64,000 nucleotides of DNA from Stutzerimonas kunmingensis (GCF_014764705.1 NZ_JACXXG010000005.1:62001-126000), one strand, 5' to 3'; positions 51,533 through 61,114 are shown, counted from the stretch's first letter. Notes: generated from the letters alone by a model not told the origin. Translations and numbers: made by a program.

Positions 51533-52930
51533 ATGACCGCTGAAACGCTGCACACCGGACCGCTCCAGCGCGGTCTGAAGAATCGCCATATCCAGCTGAT
51601 CGCCCTGGGCGGAGCGATTGGAACGGGACTGTTCCTGGGCTCGGCCGGAGTTCTGAGAAGTGCCGGCCCGTCGATGATCCTGGGTTATGCGATCGGCGGC
51701 TTCATCGCTTTTCTGATCATGCGCCAGCTGGGGGAGATGATCGTCGAGGAGCCGGTCGCAGGGTCGTTCAGCCATTTTGCACACAAATATGGCGGCGGTT
51801 ATGCGGGGTTCCTTTCCGGCTGGAACTACTGGGTGCTGTACGTCCTGGTGGGCATGGCCGAGCTGACGGCGGTCGGCAAGTACGTACAGTTCTGGTGGCC
51901 TGATATTCCCGCCTGGGCCACAGCCGCTGCGTTCTTCGTGCTGATCAATCTGATCAATCTCAGCAACGTCAAGGCTTTCGGTGAGGCCGAGTTCTGGTTT
52001 GCCATCGTCAAGGTCGCCGCCATCGTCGGCATGATCCTGCTCGGGCTTTTCCTGCTGGTCAGTGGCCAGGGGGGCGAGCAGGCAAGCATCAGCAACCTGT
52101 GGACGCACGGTGGCTTCTTCCCTAACGGCTTCAGCGGCATGCTGCTGGCGCTGGCGATCATCATGTTCTCCTTCGGTGGACTGGAGCTAGTCGGCATCAC
52201 GGCGGCAGAAGCGGCGGAGCCAAAAACCGTGATTCCCAAGGCGATCAATCAGGTCGTCTATCGCATTCTGATCTTCTACATAGGCGCGCTGACGGTGCTG
52301 CTGGCGCTGTATCCCTGGGACGCGCTGTTGCAGACGCTGGGCTCCGCGGGCGACCCCTACAGCGGCAGCCCCTTCGTGCAGATATTTTCGCTGATCGGCA
52401 GCGATACGGCGGCGCTTCTGCTGAACTTCGTCGTGCTGACGGCTGCGCTTTCGGTCTATAACAGCGGCGTGTATTGCAACAGCCGTATGCTGTACGGCCT
52501 GGCAGAGCAGGGCGATGCGCCGCGCAGCCTGATGAAGATCAATGCCCGGGGTGTCCCGGTGCTAGCGGTGGGCGTGTCGGCCCTGGTAACCCTGCTCTGC
52601 GTGGCGGTGAACTACCTGTTTCCGCAGGGCGCGCTCGAACTGCTGATGTCCCTTGCGGTGGCTGCGCTGGTAATCAACTGGGCGATGATCAGCCTTGCGC
52701 ACCTGAAATTTCGTCGCGCCATGCAGCGCCAGGGCGTTGAGCCGAGCTTCAAGGCGTTCTGGTTCCCGCTGAGCAATTACCTGTGCCTGGCCTTCGTCAG
52801 CGGGATCCTGGTCATCATGCTGTGGCTGCCCGGCATCCGCATGTCGGTGTTCGCGATTCCGGTCTGGGTCGGGTTTCTCTGGCTGTGCTACCGGCTGCGG
52901 ACTCGTTTGCTGGCGCAGCCCCAGACCTGA
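51533..52930 (+). CDS. amino-acid permease (AroP/APC family)
   Basis: A 465-residue APC transporter with about twelve membrane helices. The helix 1 motif LIALGGAIGTGLFLGSAGVL and the amino-acid-permease signature SFGGLELVGITAAEA are clear. The sequence is of the AroP/ProY group, which imports aromatic or other neutral amino acids with protons. The exact substrate is not certain. AAGGTGG precedes the ATG. It lies alone between tatD and a convergent aminotransferase gene. Confidence 0.9.
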   Translation: MTAETLHTGPLQRGLKNRHIQLIALGGAIGTGLFLGSAGVLRSAGPSMILGYAIGGFIAFLIMRQLGEMIVEEPVAGSFSHFAHKYGGGYAGFLSGWNYWVLYVLVGMAELTAVGKYVQFWWPDIPAWATAAAFFVLINLINLSNVKAFGEAEFWFAIVKVAAIVGMILLGLFLLVSGQGGEQASISNLWTHGGFFPNGFSGMLLALAIIMFSFGGLELVGITAAEAAEPKTVIPKAINQVVYRILIFYIGALTVLLALYPWDALLQTLGSAGDPYSGSPFVQIFSLIGSDTAALLLNFVVLTAALSVYNSGVYCNSRMLYGLAEQGDAPRSLMKINARGVPVLAVGVSALVTLLCVAVNYLFPQGALELLMSLAVAALVINWAMISLAHLKFRRAMQRQGVEPSFKAFWFPLSNYLCLAFVSGILVIMLWLPGIRMSVFAIPVWVGFLWLCYRLRTRLLAQPQT

Positions 52931-52934
52931 GAGC

Positions 52935-52964
52935 AAAAAAAACCCGGTTTCCAGGGAAGCCGGG
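52935..52964 (-). terminator. terminator for the class V aminotransferase gene
   Basis: Arms CCCGGTTTC (52943-52951) and GGAAGCCGGG pair over about nine positions with one G-U, preceded on the plus strand by eight A residues. Read from the minus strand this is a hairpin followed by a T run. It lies about 170 bp after the aminotransferase stop and may also mark the end of the permease transcript. Confidence 0.65.
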
Positions 52965-53008
52965 CCAAGACCATTAGGAGTATGAAATCGCAATCCTAGC
53001 GACCTCAT

Positions 53009-53040
53009 CTGGCTGGGCAGTGGGGGGATTGCCCGGCCAG
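53009..53040. other. stem-loop between permease and aminotransferase genes
   Basis: CTGGCTGGGCA (53009-53019) pairs with TGCCCGGCCAG (53030-53040) over 11 bp with one G-U. It has no U tract. It may protect the ends of the convergent transcripts. Confidence 0.4.
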
Positions 53041-53134
53041 TTACTCAAGTATTAACGCTGCTCCGCGGGTTTGCCGGCGGATTTCCCTGATTTTTAAACG
53101 CATTTGGAATACAAGTCTCGCTGGCTGATCGCCT

Positions 53135-54268
53135 TCAGTGCGCAGCCAGGTCATGCAAAAGGCCTAGCGTTTCGTCTATGACGTGCTCCGGCGTGTAGAA
53201 ATGTGGCGAGAAGCGGATGCCGCCGCCGCGTTGTGCACACACCACCTGTTCAGTCTTGAGTCGCTCGAACAGAGTGGCATTGGGCCAACCGTCGAGGCGG
53301 AACGTGACGATGCCGGAGCGTCTCTCCGCTTGGCCTGGCGAGAGGGTTTCTACTCCTTTCAGCTTGCTGATCCCGTGAGTCAGCCACTCGATTCGCTCGT
53401 CCAGCGATCGGGCGACTTGCTCCATCCCCACGTCCTCCAGCAGCGACAGGCTGGCTTCGAGTGCCATTGCCCCCAGCATGTTCGGGCTGCCGCACTCGAA
53501 CCGCCTGGCACTGCGTGCGGGCTCCCAGTCGCTACGGTCGTAATCGCCGGCGTGCTCCAGCATGTGCCAGCCGTACTCGTGCAGTTTCAGTTGCTCGCGT
53601 AGGTCGCTGCGACAATAGAAAACACCGAGTCCTTCCGGGCCGAGCATCCACTTGTGACCATCCGCCATGGCGAAGGCGCAACGGTTCTGCTGGACATCGA
53701 AGGGCAGGGCGCCCAATTGCTGGATTGCATCGATGCACAGAAGCACGCCGCGTTGCTCGCAGCCTTCGCCCAGGCGCGGAAGATCCAATCGCATGCCGCT
53801 CGCATATTGCACGGCGCTGATCGACATCAGGCGTACCCGAGGACCACACGCTGCAAGGAGGTCAGCCTCGGGATCGACACCCTTGAGACTGACCTGAATG
53901 ACTTCCACGCCGAGCGGCCGCAATGCCTCCCAGACCACCCGATTGGACGGAAACTCCTGGTCGCTGATCACGATCTGGTCACCGCTTTTCCAGTCCAGCC
54001 CGAAGGCGACGAATGAGAGCGCTTCGGAAGTGTTCTTGACCAGCGCCACATCGGCACTGCTCGGCGCGTTGAGCAGTCGCGTCAGGCGTTGGCGCAGGCT
54101 GCGTTCCACTGTGAGCCATTCGGGGTAGTCGCGCGCGCCCAAGGTTGCATTCTGCTCGGCAAAGGCGCTCACGGCCCGAGCGGCCCGCCTGGGCCAGGGA
54201 GCGACGGCAGCATGGTTCAGATATCGCAAACCGACTATTTGCGGGAATTCGTCATTTATTTGAATCAT
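53135..54268 (-). CDS. class V aminotransferase (PLP-dependent, SufS-like fold)
   Basis: A 377-residue fold type I PLP enzyme of the aminotransferase class V / cysteine desulfurase superfamily. It begins YLNHAAVAPWP, has NTSEALSFVAFGLDW in the PLP-phosphate region, and the PLP lysine in MADGHKWMLGPEGLG. I see no desulfurase-type catalytic Cys loop near the C-terminus (QRGGGIRFSPHFYT instead), so a role in isopenicillin-epimerase-like or amino-acid transformations is possible. I use the ATG at 54268. The gene is divergent from the TetR gene, which might regulate it. Confidence 0.85.
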   Translation of the reverse strand: MIQINDEFPQIVGLRYLNHAAVAPWPRRAARAVSAFAEQNATLGARDYPEWLTVERSLRQRLTRLLNAPSSADVALVKNTSEALSFVAFGLDWKSGDQIVISDQEFPSNRVVWEALRPLGVEVIQVSLKGVDPEADLLAACGPRVRLMSISAVQYASGMRLDLPRLGEGCEQRGVLLCIDAIQQLGALPFDVQQNRCAFAMADGHKWMLGPEGLGVFYCRSDLREQLKLHEYGWHMLEHAGDYDRSDWEPARSARRFECGSPNMLGAMALEASLSLLEDVGMEQVARSLDERIEWLTHGISKLKGVETLSPGQAERRSGIVTFRLDGWPNATLFERLKTEQVVCAQRGGGIRFSPHFYTPEHVIDETLGLLHDLAAH

Positions 54269-54343
54269 GGTTGGATGCCCCGTGCATTTCATGACCGGTT
54301 AGGCATAATGGCTGCCTCGTTTTTCACCTCAAGCAGCCTTCCT

Positions 54344-54964
54344 ATGCAGAATGAACCTCGTAAGGTCCGCGAATTTCGTCGCCGCGAACAGGAAATCCTC
54401 GATACCGCGTTGCAGCTTTTTCTCGACCAGGGAGAGGACAGCGTTACTGTCGAGATGATTGCCGATGCGGTCGGTATCGGCAAAGGCACGATCTACAAGC
54501 ACTTCAAGTCCAAGGCCGAAATCTACCTGCGGCTGATGCTGGACTACGAGCGCGACCTGAACCAGATCCTCCACTCTCCCGACCTGGACCGCGACAAGGA
54601 AGCGCTTTCGCGCGCCTACTTCGAGTTCCGCATGCGCGACCCGCAGCGCTATCGGCTGTTCGACCGCCTCGAGGAGAAAGTGGTCAAGGGCAATCAGGTG
54701 CCGGAAATGGTCGAGCAGCTGCACAGCATCCGCGCCTCCAACTTCGAACATCTGACCCAGTTGATCAAAGGCCGTATTGCCGAAGGCAAGCTGGAAGACG
54801 TGCCGCCGTATTTCCACTATTGCGCCGCCTGGGCGCTGGTGCATGGTGCGGTGGCGCTGTACCACTCGCCGTTCTGGAGCAACGTGCTGGAAGATCAGGA
54901 CGGCTTCTTCCAGTTCCTCATGGATATCGGCGTACGCATGGGCAACAAGCGCAAGCGTGACTGA
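54344..54964 (+). CDS. TetR family transcriptional regulator
   Basis: A 206-residue TetR protein. The helix-turn-helix lies at about residues 28-58 (VTVEMIADAVGIGKGTIYKHFKSK, written here as the family pattern VxxIADxxGIGKGTIYKHFxSK). The ligand-binding half is helical with the WALVHGAVALYHS segment. I prefer the ATG at 54344 (MQNEPRKVREF). An earlier ATG at 54308 overlaps a likely -10 CATAAT (54304-54309) and so is less likely. Targets are unknown; the divergent aminotransferase or the downstream radical SAM gene are candidates. Confidence 0.88.
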   Translation: MQNEPRKVREFRRREQEILDTALQLFLDQGEDSVTVEMIADAVGIGKGTIYKHFKSKAEIYLRLMLDYERDLNQILHSPDLDRDKEALSRAYFEFRMRDPQRYRLFDRLEEKVVKGNQVPEMVEQLHSIRASNFEHLTQLIKGRIAEGKLEDVPPYFHYCAAWALVHGAVALYHSPFWSNVLEDQDGFFQFLMDIGVRMGNKRKRD

Positions 54965-55002
54965 ATCGGCGGCAGCGTGAAGATCGAACAGGCGTGGACG
55001 CA

Positions 55003-55899
55003 ATGAACGTGAGCGAGTTTCCCATCCGCTACATCGAGCCGGTATTTCGGCCGCCCAGCGAGGCGCATTCGCTGATCCTGCCGGTGACCAATGGTTGTTC
55101 CTGGAACAGCTGTACCTTCTGTGAGATGTATACCTCGCCGCAGAAGAAGTTTCGTGCTCGCGATGAGGCGGAGGTGCTCGACGAGATCCGTCGTTGCGGC
55201 GAGCAGTTGATCGTGCAACGCGTATTCCTCGCCGATGGTGACGCCTTGGTGTTGCCGACCCACCGGCTGTTGAGAATCCTTGAACAGATCCGCCAGTGCC
55301 TGCCCGAAGTTCAACGTGTCTCGAGCTATTGCCTGCCACGCAACCTGCGCAAGAAGTCGGTTGCCGAGCTGCAGGAACTGGCGGATGCGGGGCTCGGCAT
55401 GGCCTATGTCGGTGCCGAGTCCGGCGACGATGAGGTGCTGGCGCTGGTCAACAAGGGGGAGACCTATGAATCGACGCTCAGCGCGCTGGATAAGCTGGGG
55501 GCGGCGGGCATCGCACGCTCGGTGATGATTCTCAACGGGCTTGGCGGTCGCCAACTGAGTCGCCAGCACGCACGCAATTCGGCGCGGCTGATGAATGCAG
55601 CGCAGCCCGAGTTTCTGTCCACGCTGGTGGTCAGTTTTCCGCAGGGTGAAGCGCGTTTTCGGCAAACCTTCGAGGATTTCGAGCCGCTGGTGCCGGCCGA
55701 TCTGTTTCGCGAACTGGAGTGGTTGCTGGAGGATCTGGAGCTGACCGATACGGTTTTTCGCAGCGATCACGCGTCCAATTATCTGGTGCTTAAAGGCATT
55801 TTGGGTGCCGATAAGCCTGGCCTGCTGCGTCGGGTACGTGAGGCCATCGAAGACCCGCGTAACGCTCCGTTGCGTCAGGAGTGGCAGCGAGGGCTGTAG
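55003..55899 (+). CDS. radical SAM domain protein
   Basis: A 298-residue radical SAM enzyme. The 4Fe-4S cluster cysteines are Cys32, Cys37 and Cys40 in CSWNSCTFC, a CX4CX2C spacing, where the classic form is CX3CX2C. The AdoMet-binding glycine-rich stretch and FLADGDALVLP, AYVGAESGDDEVL and MILNGLGG follow in the usual order of the TIM barrel. The substrate is not known. The ATG at 55003 lies 36 bp after the TetR stop; a GTG at 54994 is an alternative. Confidence 0.88.
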   Translation: MNVSEFPIRYIEPVFRPPSEAHSLILPVTNGCSWNSCTFCEMYTSPQKKFRARDEAEVLDEIRRCGEQLIVQRVFLADGDALVLPTHRLLRILEQIRQCLPEVQRVSSYCLPRNLRKKSVAELQELADAGLGMAYVGAESGDDEVLALVNKGETYESTLSALDKLGAAGIARSVMILNGLGGRQLSRQHARNSARLMNAAQPEFLSTLVVSFPQGEARFRQTFEDFEPLVPADLFRELEWLLEDLELTDTVFRSDHASNYLVLKGILGADKPGLLRRVREAIEDPRNAPLRQEWQRGL

Positions 55900-56028
55900 C
55901 CGCCTCGTTCGAGCGGGGAGTCGAGAGCATCCAGCTGAACCGGCTCGCCTCGGTGCTGGAAGTGGCGTGGATGCTGCATTGGCTGTCGAATCGTCGGTTT
56001 TTCGTCGCCGTCCTATGAGGTGAGTTTC

Positions 56029-56643
56029 ATGCGATTTCTGTTACTGGCAGTGCCAGGCTTGCTTGCATTGCTCTTGCTTTCTGGCTGCATGAAGGTCAGC
56101 GACATGGCGGAGGGTACCCGTTATCACCTTCGCGATGCCGGAATTCTGGATCATAGCGAAACCCGTCGTTCCAACTCCTGGCGCCTGCAGGCGGACTCAT
56201 TCATCTATATCGCGCAGGGACATTTCGTGCCGCCCGGTGACGCATACCCGCGGCCGAACGTCGTGGCCGAAGAGGCCTTCAGCGGGTTTGTCGAGTACTT
56301 CCCAATGGTTCGTCGAGCCCGTGGCCCGCTCGGGCTCGAGGAGGCAATGGCCGAAGCGTCGGCAATGGGGGCGCATTATCTGCTGTATCTGCGGTTTGCC
56401 GCGGCTGATGATCGCATCGGCAGTTTCGACGAGCTGAACGATCAGCGCGCACTGGATCGCCTTGGTGTCGATTCCGGCGTGGTGCAGTTGATGCTGGTGG
56501 AAACCGGAACTCGCTATCTGGTCGATACCGCTCGCATTCGTAATCGTGGCGGCGTGCTCGGCATCTACGATGCCAAGCCGGAGCAACTCTTGCGTCCGCC
56601 ACTGCAGGACTATGCTCGTCGTTTGTTGGGCCTGTCACGTTGA
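56029..56643 (+). CDS. DUF4823-type lipoprotein
   Basis: A 204-residue lipoprotein. The lipobox LSGC places the lipid-bearing cysteine at residue 20, after a hydrophobic signal of [16 protein letters not shown]. The mature domain ([21 protein letters not shown], [18 protein letters not shown] block, [15 protein letters not shown]) fits the DUF4823 family, with no known function. The ATG at 56029 has TGAGG 8 bases upstream. It precedes the DUF1285 gene by 55 bp. Confidence 0.82.
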   Translation: MRFLLLAVPGLLALLLLSGCMKVSDMAEGTRYHLRDAGILDHSETRRSNSWRLQADSFIYIAQGHFVPPGDAYPRPNVVAEEAFSGFVEYFPMVRRARGPLGLEEAMAEASAMGAHYLLYLRFAAADDRIGSFDELNDQRALDRLGVDSGVVQLMLVETGTRYLVDTARIRNRGGVLGIYDAKPEQLLRPPLQDYARRLLGLSR

Positions 56644-56698
56644 GCGATGTGGCAGTATCGGGAACAGGCGATTACCTCATTCAATCGAGGAGGACCGA

Positions 56699-57268
56699 AT
56701 GACCGATACAGGCAAGGCTGGGGATCTGCTGGCGCAGCTGTCCGCTGGCGGGAAGAAGAAAGGGTTGCCGCCGGTGCATCTGTGGAACCCTCCGTTCTGT
56801 GGCGATCTGGACATGCGCATCGCGCGCGACGGGACCTGGCACTATCAGGGTTCGCCGATCGGGCGGCCGGCAATGGTGCGTTTGTTTTCCACGGTGATTC
56901 GCCGCGACGGCGACGACTACTTCCTGGTGACACCGGTAGAGAAGGTCGGTATCCAGGTCGAAGATGCGCCTTTCGTTGCGGTCTGGCTGGAAGTCAGTGG
57001 CGAGGGTGAGACGCAAAGCCTGCGCTTTATCACCAATGTCGAGGACGAGGTCGAGGCTGGTGAAGAGCACCCTTTGCGCGTTGTCACCGACCCGCAAACG
57101 CAGGAGCCGGCGCCATATGTGCATGTGCGTGCCAACCTCGAGGCACTGATCCATCGCAATGTGTTTTATGAGCTTGTGGAGCTGGCGGTGCCCGGCAAGG
57201 TAGATGGCAAGGATTACCTCGGTGTGTGGAGTGGCGGGACGTTCTTCCCGATTGGCGCCGCTGAGTAG
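56699..57268 (+). CDS. DUF1285 protein
   Basis: A 189-residue cytoplasmic protein of the DUF1285 family. Typical blocks are [59 protein letters not shown] and a C-terminal [17 protein letters not shown]. The family has a two-domain beta-rich fold known from structural genomics but no function. GAGGAGG lies before the ATG. It ends at a bidirectional terminator shared with the ETF-QO gene. Confidence 0.88.
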   Translation: MTDTGKAGDLLAQLSAGGKKKGLPPVHLWNPPFCGDLDMRIARDGTWHYQGSPIGRPAMVRLFSTVIRRDGDDYFLVTPVEKVGIQVEDAPFVAVWLEVSGEGETQSLRFITNVEDEVEAGEEHPLRVVTDPQTQEPAPYVHVRANLEALIHRNVFYELVELAVPGKVDGKDYLGVWSGGTFFPIGAAE

Positions 57269-57285
57269 CTGTTTCGTTACCCATG

Positions 57286-57319
57286 ATCAAAAAAGGCTCC
57301 CGAGGGAGCCTTTTTTGAT
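57286..57319. terminator. bidirectional terminator between DUF1285 and ETF-QO genes
   Basis: A perfect 15-bp inverted repeat (57286-57300 and 57305-57319) with loop CGAG. GGCTCC/GGAGCC forms the core and A6/T6 tracts flank it, so it works for both converging genes. Confidence 0.95.
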
Positions 57320-57323
57320 GGTC

Positions 57324-58979
57324 TTACATGTTGGGGTAGTTCGGTCCGCCGGTACCTTCGGGCGCGACCCAGGTGATGTTCTGCGCCGGGTCCTTGATGT
57401 CGCAGGTCTTGCAGTGCACGCAGTTCTGCGCGTTGATCTGGAAGCGCTTGCTGCCATCGTCGTTGCTCACGACCTCGTAAACGCCGGCCGGGCAGTAACG
57501 CTGTGCCGGTTCGTCGTACATCGGCAGGTTCTTTTCGATCGGAATGCTCGGGTCGGTCAGTTTCAAGTGAACCGGCTGCTCTTCCTCGTGGTTGGTATTG
57601 GAGAGGAATACCGAGGAGAGCTTGTCGAAGCTCAGCTTGCCGTCCGGCTTGGGGTAGTCGATTTTCTTCGACTCTGCAGCCGTCTTGAGACAGGCGTAGT
57701 CCGGCTTGGTGTCGTGCAGGGTGAAGGGGATCTTGCCACCGAAGATGTTCTGATCGATGAAGTTGAACGCGCCACCCTTGATTGCGCCCCACTTGTGAAT
57801 GGCAGCGCCGAAGTTGCGGCTCTTGTATAGCTCGTCGTACAGCCAGCTGGACTTGAAGCCCTCTTCGTACGCGGTCAGTTCGTCGCCACCTTCGCGTCCG
57901 GCCAGCAGTGCGTCCGCAGCGGCTTCGGCAGCCAGCATGCCGGACTTCATCGCCGTGTGGCTGCCCTTGATCTTGGCGAAGTTCAGGGTGCCGGCGTCGC
58001 AGCCGATCAGTGCACCGCCATTGAATACCATTTTCGGCAGGCAGTTGATGCCGCCCTTGGCGATCGCACGTGCGCCATAGGAAACGCGCTTGCCGCCTTC
58101 CAGGTACTGCTTGATCACCGGATGGTGCTTGTAGCGCTGGAATTCGTCGAACGGCGACAGATACGGGTTGCTGTACGACAGGTCGACGATCAGGCCGACG
58201 ACCACCTGATTGTTTTCCAGGTGATAAAGGAAGGAGCCGCCGGTGTTTTCGTCGTTCAGCGGCCAGCCCGCGGTGTGTACCACCAGGCCCTGCTCGTGCT
58301 TGGCCGGATCGATGTCCCACAGTTCCTTGATGCCGATGGCGTAGTGCTGCGGGTCGACGTTGGCGTTGAGCTGGAAGCGGTTGATCAGCTGCTTGCCGAT
58401 ATGACCGCGGCAGCCTTCGGCGAACAGCGTGTACTTGGCGCGCAGCTCCATGCCTGGCGTGTACATGCCTTCCTTCGGATTGCCTTCGCGGTCGACGCCA
58501 AGGTCACCGGTGACGATACCGCGCACGACGCCGTTTTCGTCGATCAGCGCTTCCTGAGCGGCGAAGCCTGGGTAGATCTCGACACCCAGGTTCTCGGCCT
58601 GCTGGGCCAGCCAGCGGCACAGGTTGCCGAGGGAAATGATGTAGTTGCCTTCGTTGTGCATGGTCTTGGGGACCAGTGCATTGGGCAGCTTGCTGGCGGC
58701 TTCGGCGGTCTTGAGCAGGTAGATGTCGTCACGCTTGACCGGCGTATTGAGCGGGGCGCCGAGCTCTTTCCAGTCAGGGAACAGCTCATTCAGTGCGCGC
58801 GGCTCGAAGACTGCGCCGGATAGAATATGGGCGCCTACTTCGGAGCCTTTCTCAACGACGCATACACTGATTTCTTGACCAGCGTCGGCGGCTTTCTGCT
58901 TCAGGCGGCAGGCTGCGGATAGGCCTGCAGGGCCGGCGCCGACGATGACAACGTCGAATTCCATGTATTCGCGTTCCAT
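57324..58979 (-). CDS. electron transfer flavoprotein-ubiquinone oxidoreductase
   Basis: A 551-residue ETF-QO (EtfD/FixC-like), which passes electrons from reduced ETF to ubiquinone at the inner membrane during fatty-acid and amino-acid oxidation. The FAD motif VGAGPAGLSAACRL is at about residues 13-26. The 4Fe-4S cluster cysteines lie near the C-terminus (YCPAGVYEV, NCVHCKTCDIKDP). AGGAGA lies 9 bases before the ATG at 58979, and an internal ATG at 58964 is possible. It is divergent from etfBA, with a shared control region. Confidence 0.96.
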   Translation of the reverse strand: MEREYMEFDVVIVGAGPAGLSAACRLKQKAADAGQEISVCVVEKGSEVGAHILSGAVFEPRALNELFPDWKELGAPLNTPVKRDDIYLLKTAEAASKLPNALVPKTMHNEGNYIISLGNLCRWLAQQAENLGVEIYPGFAAQEALIDENGVVRGIVTGDLGVDREGNPKEGMYTPGMELRAKYTLFAEGCRGHIGKQLINRFQLNANVDPQHYAIGIKELWDIDPAKHEQGLVVHTAGWPLNDENTGGSFLYHLENNQVVVGLIVDLSYSNPYLSPFDEFQRYKHHPVIKQYLEGGKRVSYGARAIAKGGINCLPKMVFNGGALIGCDAGTLNFAKIKGSHTAMKSGMLAAEAAADALLAGREGGDELTAYEEGFKSSWLYDELYKSRNFGAAIHKWGAIKGGAFNFIDQNIFGGKIPFTLHDTKPDYACLKTAAESKKIDYPKPDGKLSFDKLSSVFLSNTNHEEEQPVHLKLTDPSIPIEKNLPMYDEPAQRYCPAGVYEVVSNDDGSKRFQINAQNCVHCKTCDIKDPAQNITWVAPEGTGGPNYPNM

Positions 58980-59060
58980 TGGGCTTTCTCCTACTCAGGG
59001 CTTGGTTGTTATATAAGTGGTGGAGGGCTGTGATCGGTCCTGACCGAGCCGGGCCGGCGC

Positions 59061-59089
59061 ATTATATATAGACGCTCGAATCGGTCCAA
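59061..59089 (-). promoter_or_regulatory. promoter of the ETF-QO gene
   Basis: On the minus strand, TTGGAC (59089-59084) and a perfect TATAAT (59066-59061) with 17-bp spacing. The -35 lies 3 bp from the putative operator at 59092-59105. Confidence 0.7.
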
Positions 59090-59091
59090 TA

Positions 59092-59105
59092 CAAACGTTT
59101 GTTTG
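59092..59105. promoter_or_regulatory. PsrA-like operator between ETF-QO and etfBA promoters
   Basis: CAAAC (59092-59096), GTTT spacer, GTTTG (59101-59105). This matches the published P. aeruginosa PsrA consensus, (G/C)AAAC-N2-4-GTTTG(G/C), as I recall it. The left part is also a perfect 12-bp palindrome ACAAACGTTTGT (59091-59102). It overlaps or abuts the -35 regions of both divergent promoters, the usual place for a repressor. Confidence 0.7.
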
Positions 59106-59129
59106 AATTTTCTGGAAGCCTGTTAGAAT
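59103..59129 (+). promoter_or_regulatory. putative promoter of etfBA
   Basis: TTGAAT (59103-59108) and TAGAAT (59124-59129) with 15-bp spacing; a 17-bp alternative -35 (GTTTGA, 59101-59106) overlaps the operator. The leader to etfB would be about 170 nt, in which I see nothing further. Confidence 0.55.
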
Positions 59130-59308
59130 CGCCCGAACCGCGTCGTTATGACGGGTCATATGCGTTGTTGACCCCGTCCGCGGCCTGCGGTCAAGATACG
59201 GACGGTTTGCACTCGCCGAACAGGGCAGCGGCTATCAAAACCCAAGCCACGAGCAAGGCTCGGTTCGCCTCGGCGGAATTCTATTCACCGGAGAGTAACG
59301 AGGAATCC

Positions 59309-60058
59309 ATGAAGGTTCTTGTAGCTGTCAAACGAGTGGTCGATTACAACGTCAAGGTTCGCGTCAAGGCGGACAATTCGGGCGTTGACCTCGCCAACGT
59401 CAAGATGTCGATGAACCCCTTCTGCGAAATTGCCGTGGAAGAAGCCGTACGCCTGAAAGAGAAGGGCGTGGCGAGCGAAATCGTTGTCGTCTCCATCGGT
59501 CCGACCGCTGCCCAGGAGCAGCTGCGCACCGCGCTGGCGCTGGGCGCCGACCGCGCCGTGCTGGTCGAGTCCAACGACGAACTGAACTCCCTGGCTGTCG
59601 CCAAGCTGCTCAAGGCCGTGGTCGACAAGGAGCAGCCGCAGCTGGTCATTCTCGGCAAGCAGGCGATCGACAGCGACAACAACCAGACCGGGCAGATGCT
59701 CGGTGCACTGACTGGCTATGCCCAGGGCACCTTCGCCTCCAAGGTGGAAGTGGCTGGCGACAAGGTCAACGTGACCCGCGAAATCGACGGCGGCCTGCAG
59801 ACCGTCGCGCTCAGCCTGCCGGCGATCGTCACCACGGACCTGCGTCTGAACGAGCCGCGCTACGCGTCGCTGCCGAACATCATGAAGGCCAAGAAGAAGC
59901 CGCTGGAAACGCTGACTCCAGATGCGCTGGGCGTCACCATCACGTCTACCGTGAAGACCCTGAAAGTCGAAGCGCCGGCTGCCCGCAGCGCCGGTATCAA
60001 GGTCAAGTCCGTGGCTGAACTGGTCGAGAAACTGAAGAACGAGGCGAAGGTACTCTAA
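59309..60058 (+). CDS. etfB: electron transfer flavoprotein subunit beta
   Basis: A 249-residue ETF beta subunit that binds AMP and accepts electrons from acyl-CoA and other dehydrogenases. It begins [20 protein letters not shown] and has [29 protein letters not shown] and the ETF-beta signature in the [20 protein letters not shown] region. The ATG at 59309 has GAGGAA upstream; the open frame extends 70 codons further without support. It abuts etfA. Confidence 0.97.
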   Translation: MKVLVAVKRVVDYNVKVRVKADNSGVDLANVKMSMNPFCEIAVEEAVRLKEKGVASEIVVVSIGPTAAQEQLRTALALGADRAVLVESNDELNSLAVAKLLKAVVDKEQPQLVILGKQAIDSDNNQTGQMLGALTGYAQGTFASKVEVAGDKVNVTREIDGGLQTVALSLPAIVTTDLRLNEPRYASLPNIMKAKKKPLETLTPDALGVTITSTVKTLKVEAPAARSAGIKVKSVAELVEKLKNEAKVL

Positions 60059-60988
60059 ATGACTATCCTGGTTATCGCTGAACACAATAATGCCGTCCTC
60101 GCGGCCGCTACCCTGAACACCGTTGCCGCCGCCAAGGCCATTGGTGGCGACATCCACGTACTGGTAGCCGGCAGTGGCTGCGGTGCTATCGGTGAAGCAG
60201 CCGCGCAGATCGAAGGCGTGGCCAAGGTATTGGTCGCTGACGACGCGGCTTACGCCAATCAGCTGCCGGAAAACGTCGCGCCGCTGATCGCCCGCCTGGC
60301 GAAGAACTACAGCCACGTGCTGGCTGCAGCGACCACCAATGGCAAGAACTTCCTGCCGCGCGTTGCTGCTCAACTGGATGTCGATCAGATCTCCGAGATC
60401 ATCGCTGTGGAAAGCGCCGATACCTTCAAGCGCCCGATCTATGCCGGTAACGCCATCGCTACCGTGCAGTCCAGCGCTGCCATCAAGGTCATCACCGTGC
60501 GTGCCACCGGCTTCGATGCCGTGAATGCCACCGGCGGTTCGGCTGCGGTCGAGCAGGTCTCAGGCGCTGGCGATGCTGGCAAGTCGGCTTTCGTTGGCGA
60601 AGAGCTGGCCAAGTCGGATCGCCCCGAGCTTACCGCTGCCAAGATCGTCGTTTCCGGCGGTCGTGGCATGCAAAACGGCGAGAACTTCAAGCACCTGTAC
60701 TCGCTGGCCGACAAGCTCGGCGCGGCTGTTGGTGCCTCCCGTGCCGCGGTCGATGCCGGCTTCGTGCCGAACGACATGCAGGTCGGCCAGACCGGCAAGA
60801 TCGTTGCACCGCAGCTGTACATCGCGGTGGGTATCTCCGGTGCCATCCAGCACCTGGCAGGCATGAAGGACTCCAAGGTGATCGTCGCGATCAACAAGGA
60901 CGAGGAAGCGCCGATCTTCCAGGTTGCCGACTACGGCCTGGTGGGCGACCTGTTCGAGATCGTGCCGGAGCTGGAAAAGCTCGTCTGA
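60059..60988 (+). CDS. etfA: electron transfer flavoprotein subunit alpha
   Basis: A 309-residue ETF alpha subunit that binds the FAD. The FAD-binding C-terminal domain is clear: [50 protein letters not shown] and [17 protein letters not shown]. The ATG follows the etfB stop directly. A strong terminator closes the unit. Confidence 0.98.
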   Translation: MTILVIAEHNNAVLAAATLNTVAAAKAIGGDIHVLVAGSGCGAIGEAAAQIEGVAKVLVADDAAYANQLPENVAPLIARLAKNYSHVLAAATTNGKNFLPRVAAQLDVDQISEIIAVESADTFKRPIYAGNAIATVQSSAAIKVITVRATGFDAVNATGGSAAVEQVSGAGDAGKSAFVGEELAKSDRPELTAAKIVVSGGRGMQNGENFKHLYSLADKLGAAVGASRAAVDAGFVPNDMQVGQTGKIVAPQLYIAVGISGAIQHLAGMKDSKVIVAINKDEEAPIFQVADYGLVGDLFEIVPELEKLV

Positions 60989-61007
60989 AGCTGATTGCTG
61001 TTGAAGA

Positions 61008-61032
61008 AACCCGCTCATGTAGCGGGTTTTTT
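61008..61032 (+). terminator. rho-independent terminator of etfBA
   Basis: Perfect arms AACCCGCT (61008-61015) and AGCGGGTT (61021-61028) with loop CATGT, then a T run to 61032. It begins 20 bp after the etfA stop. Confidence 0.93.
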
Positions 61033-61114
61033 CATGGGCGATGGGCGGGTTCGTCGGTGTACCATCGGCGAACTTCGACCAGCATCAGTTAACTCGCGCA
61101 ATAAGGGGATCTTC

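Noticed and set aside
52983-53000. A five-codon open frame with a good AGGAG site after the permease gene
   Set aside because: Too short to claim as a leader peptide; no gene follows that it could regulate on that strand.
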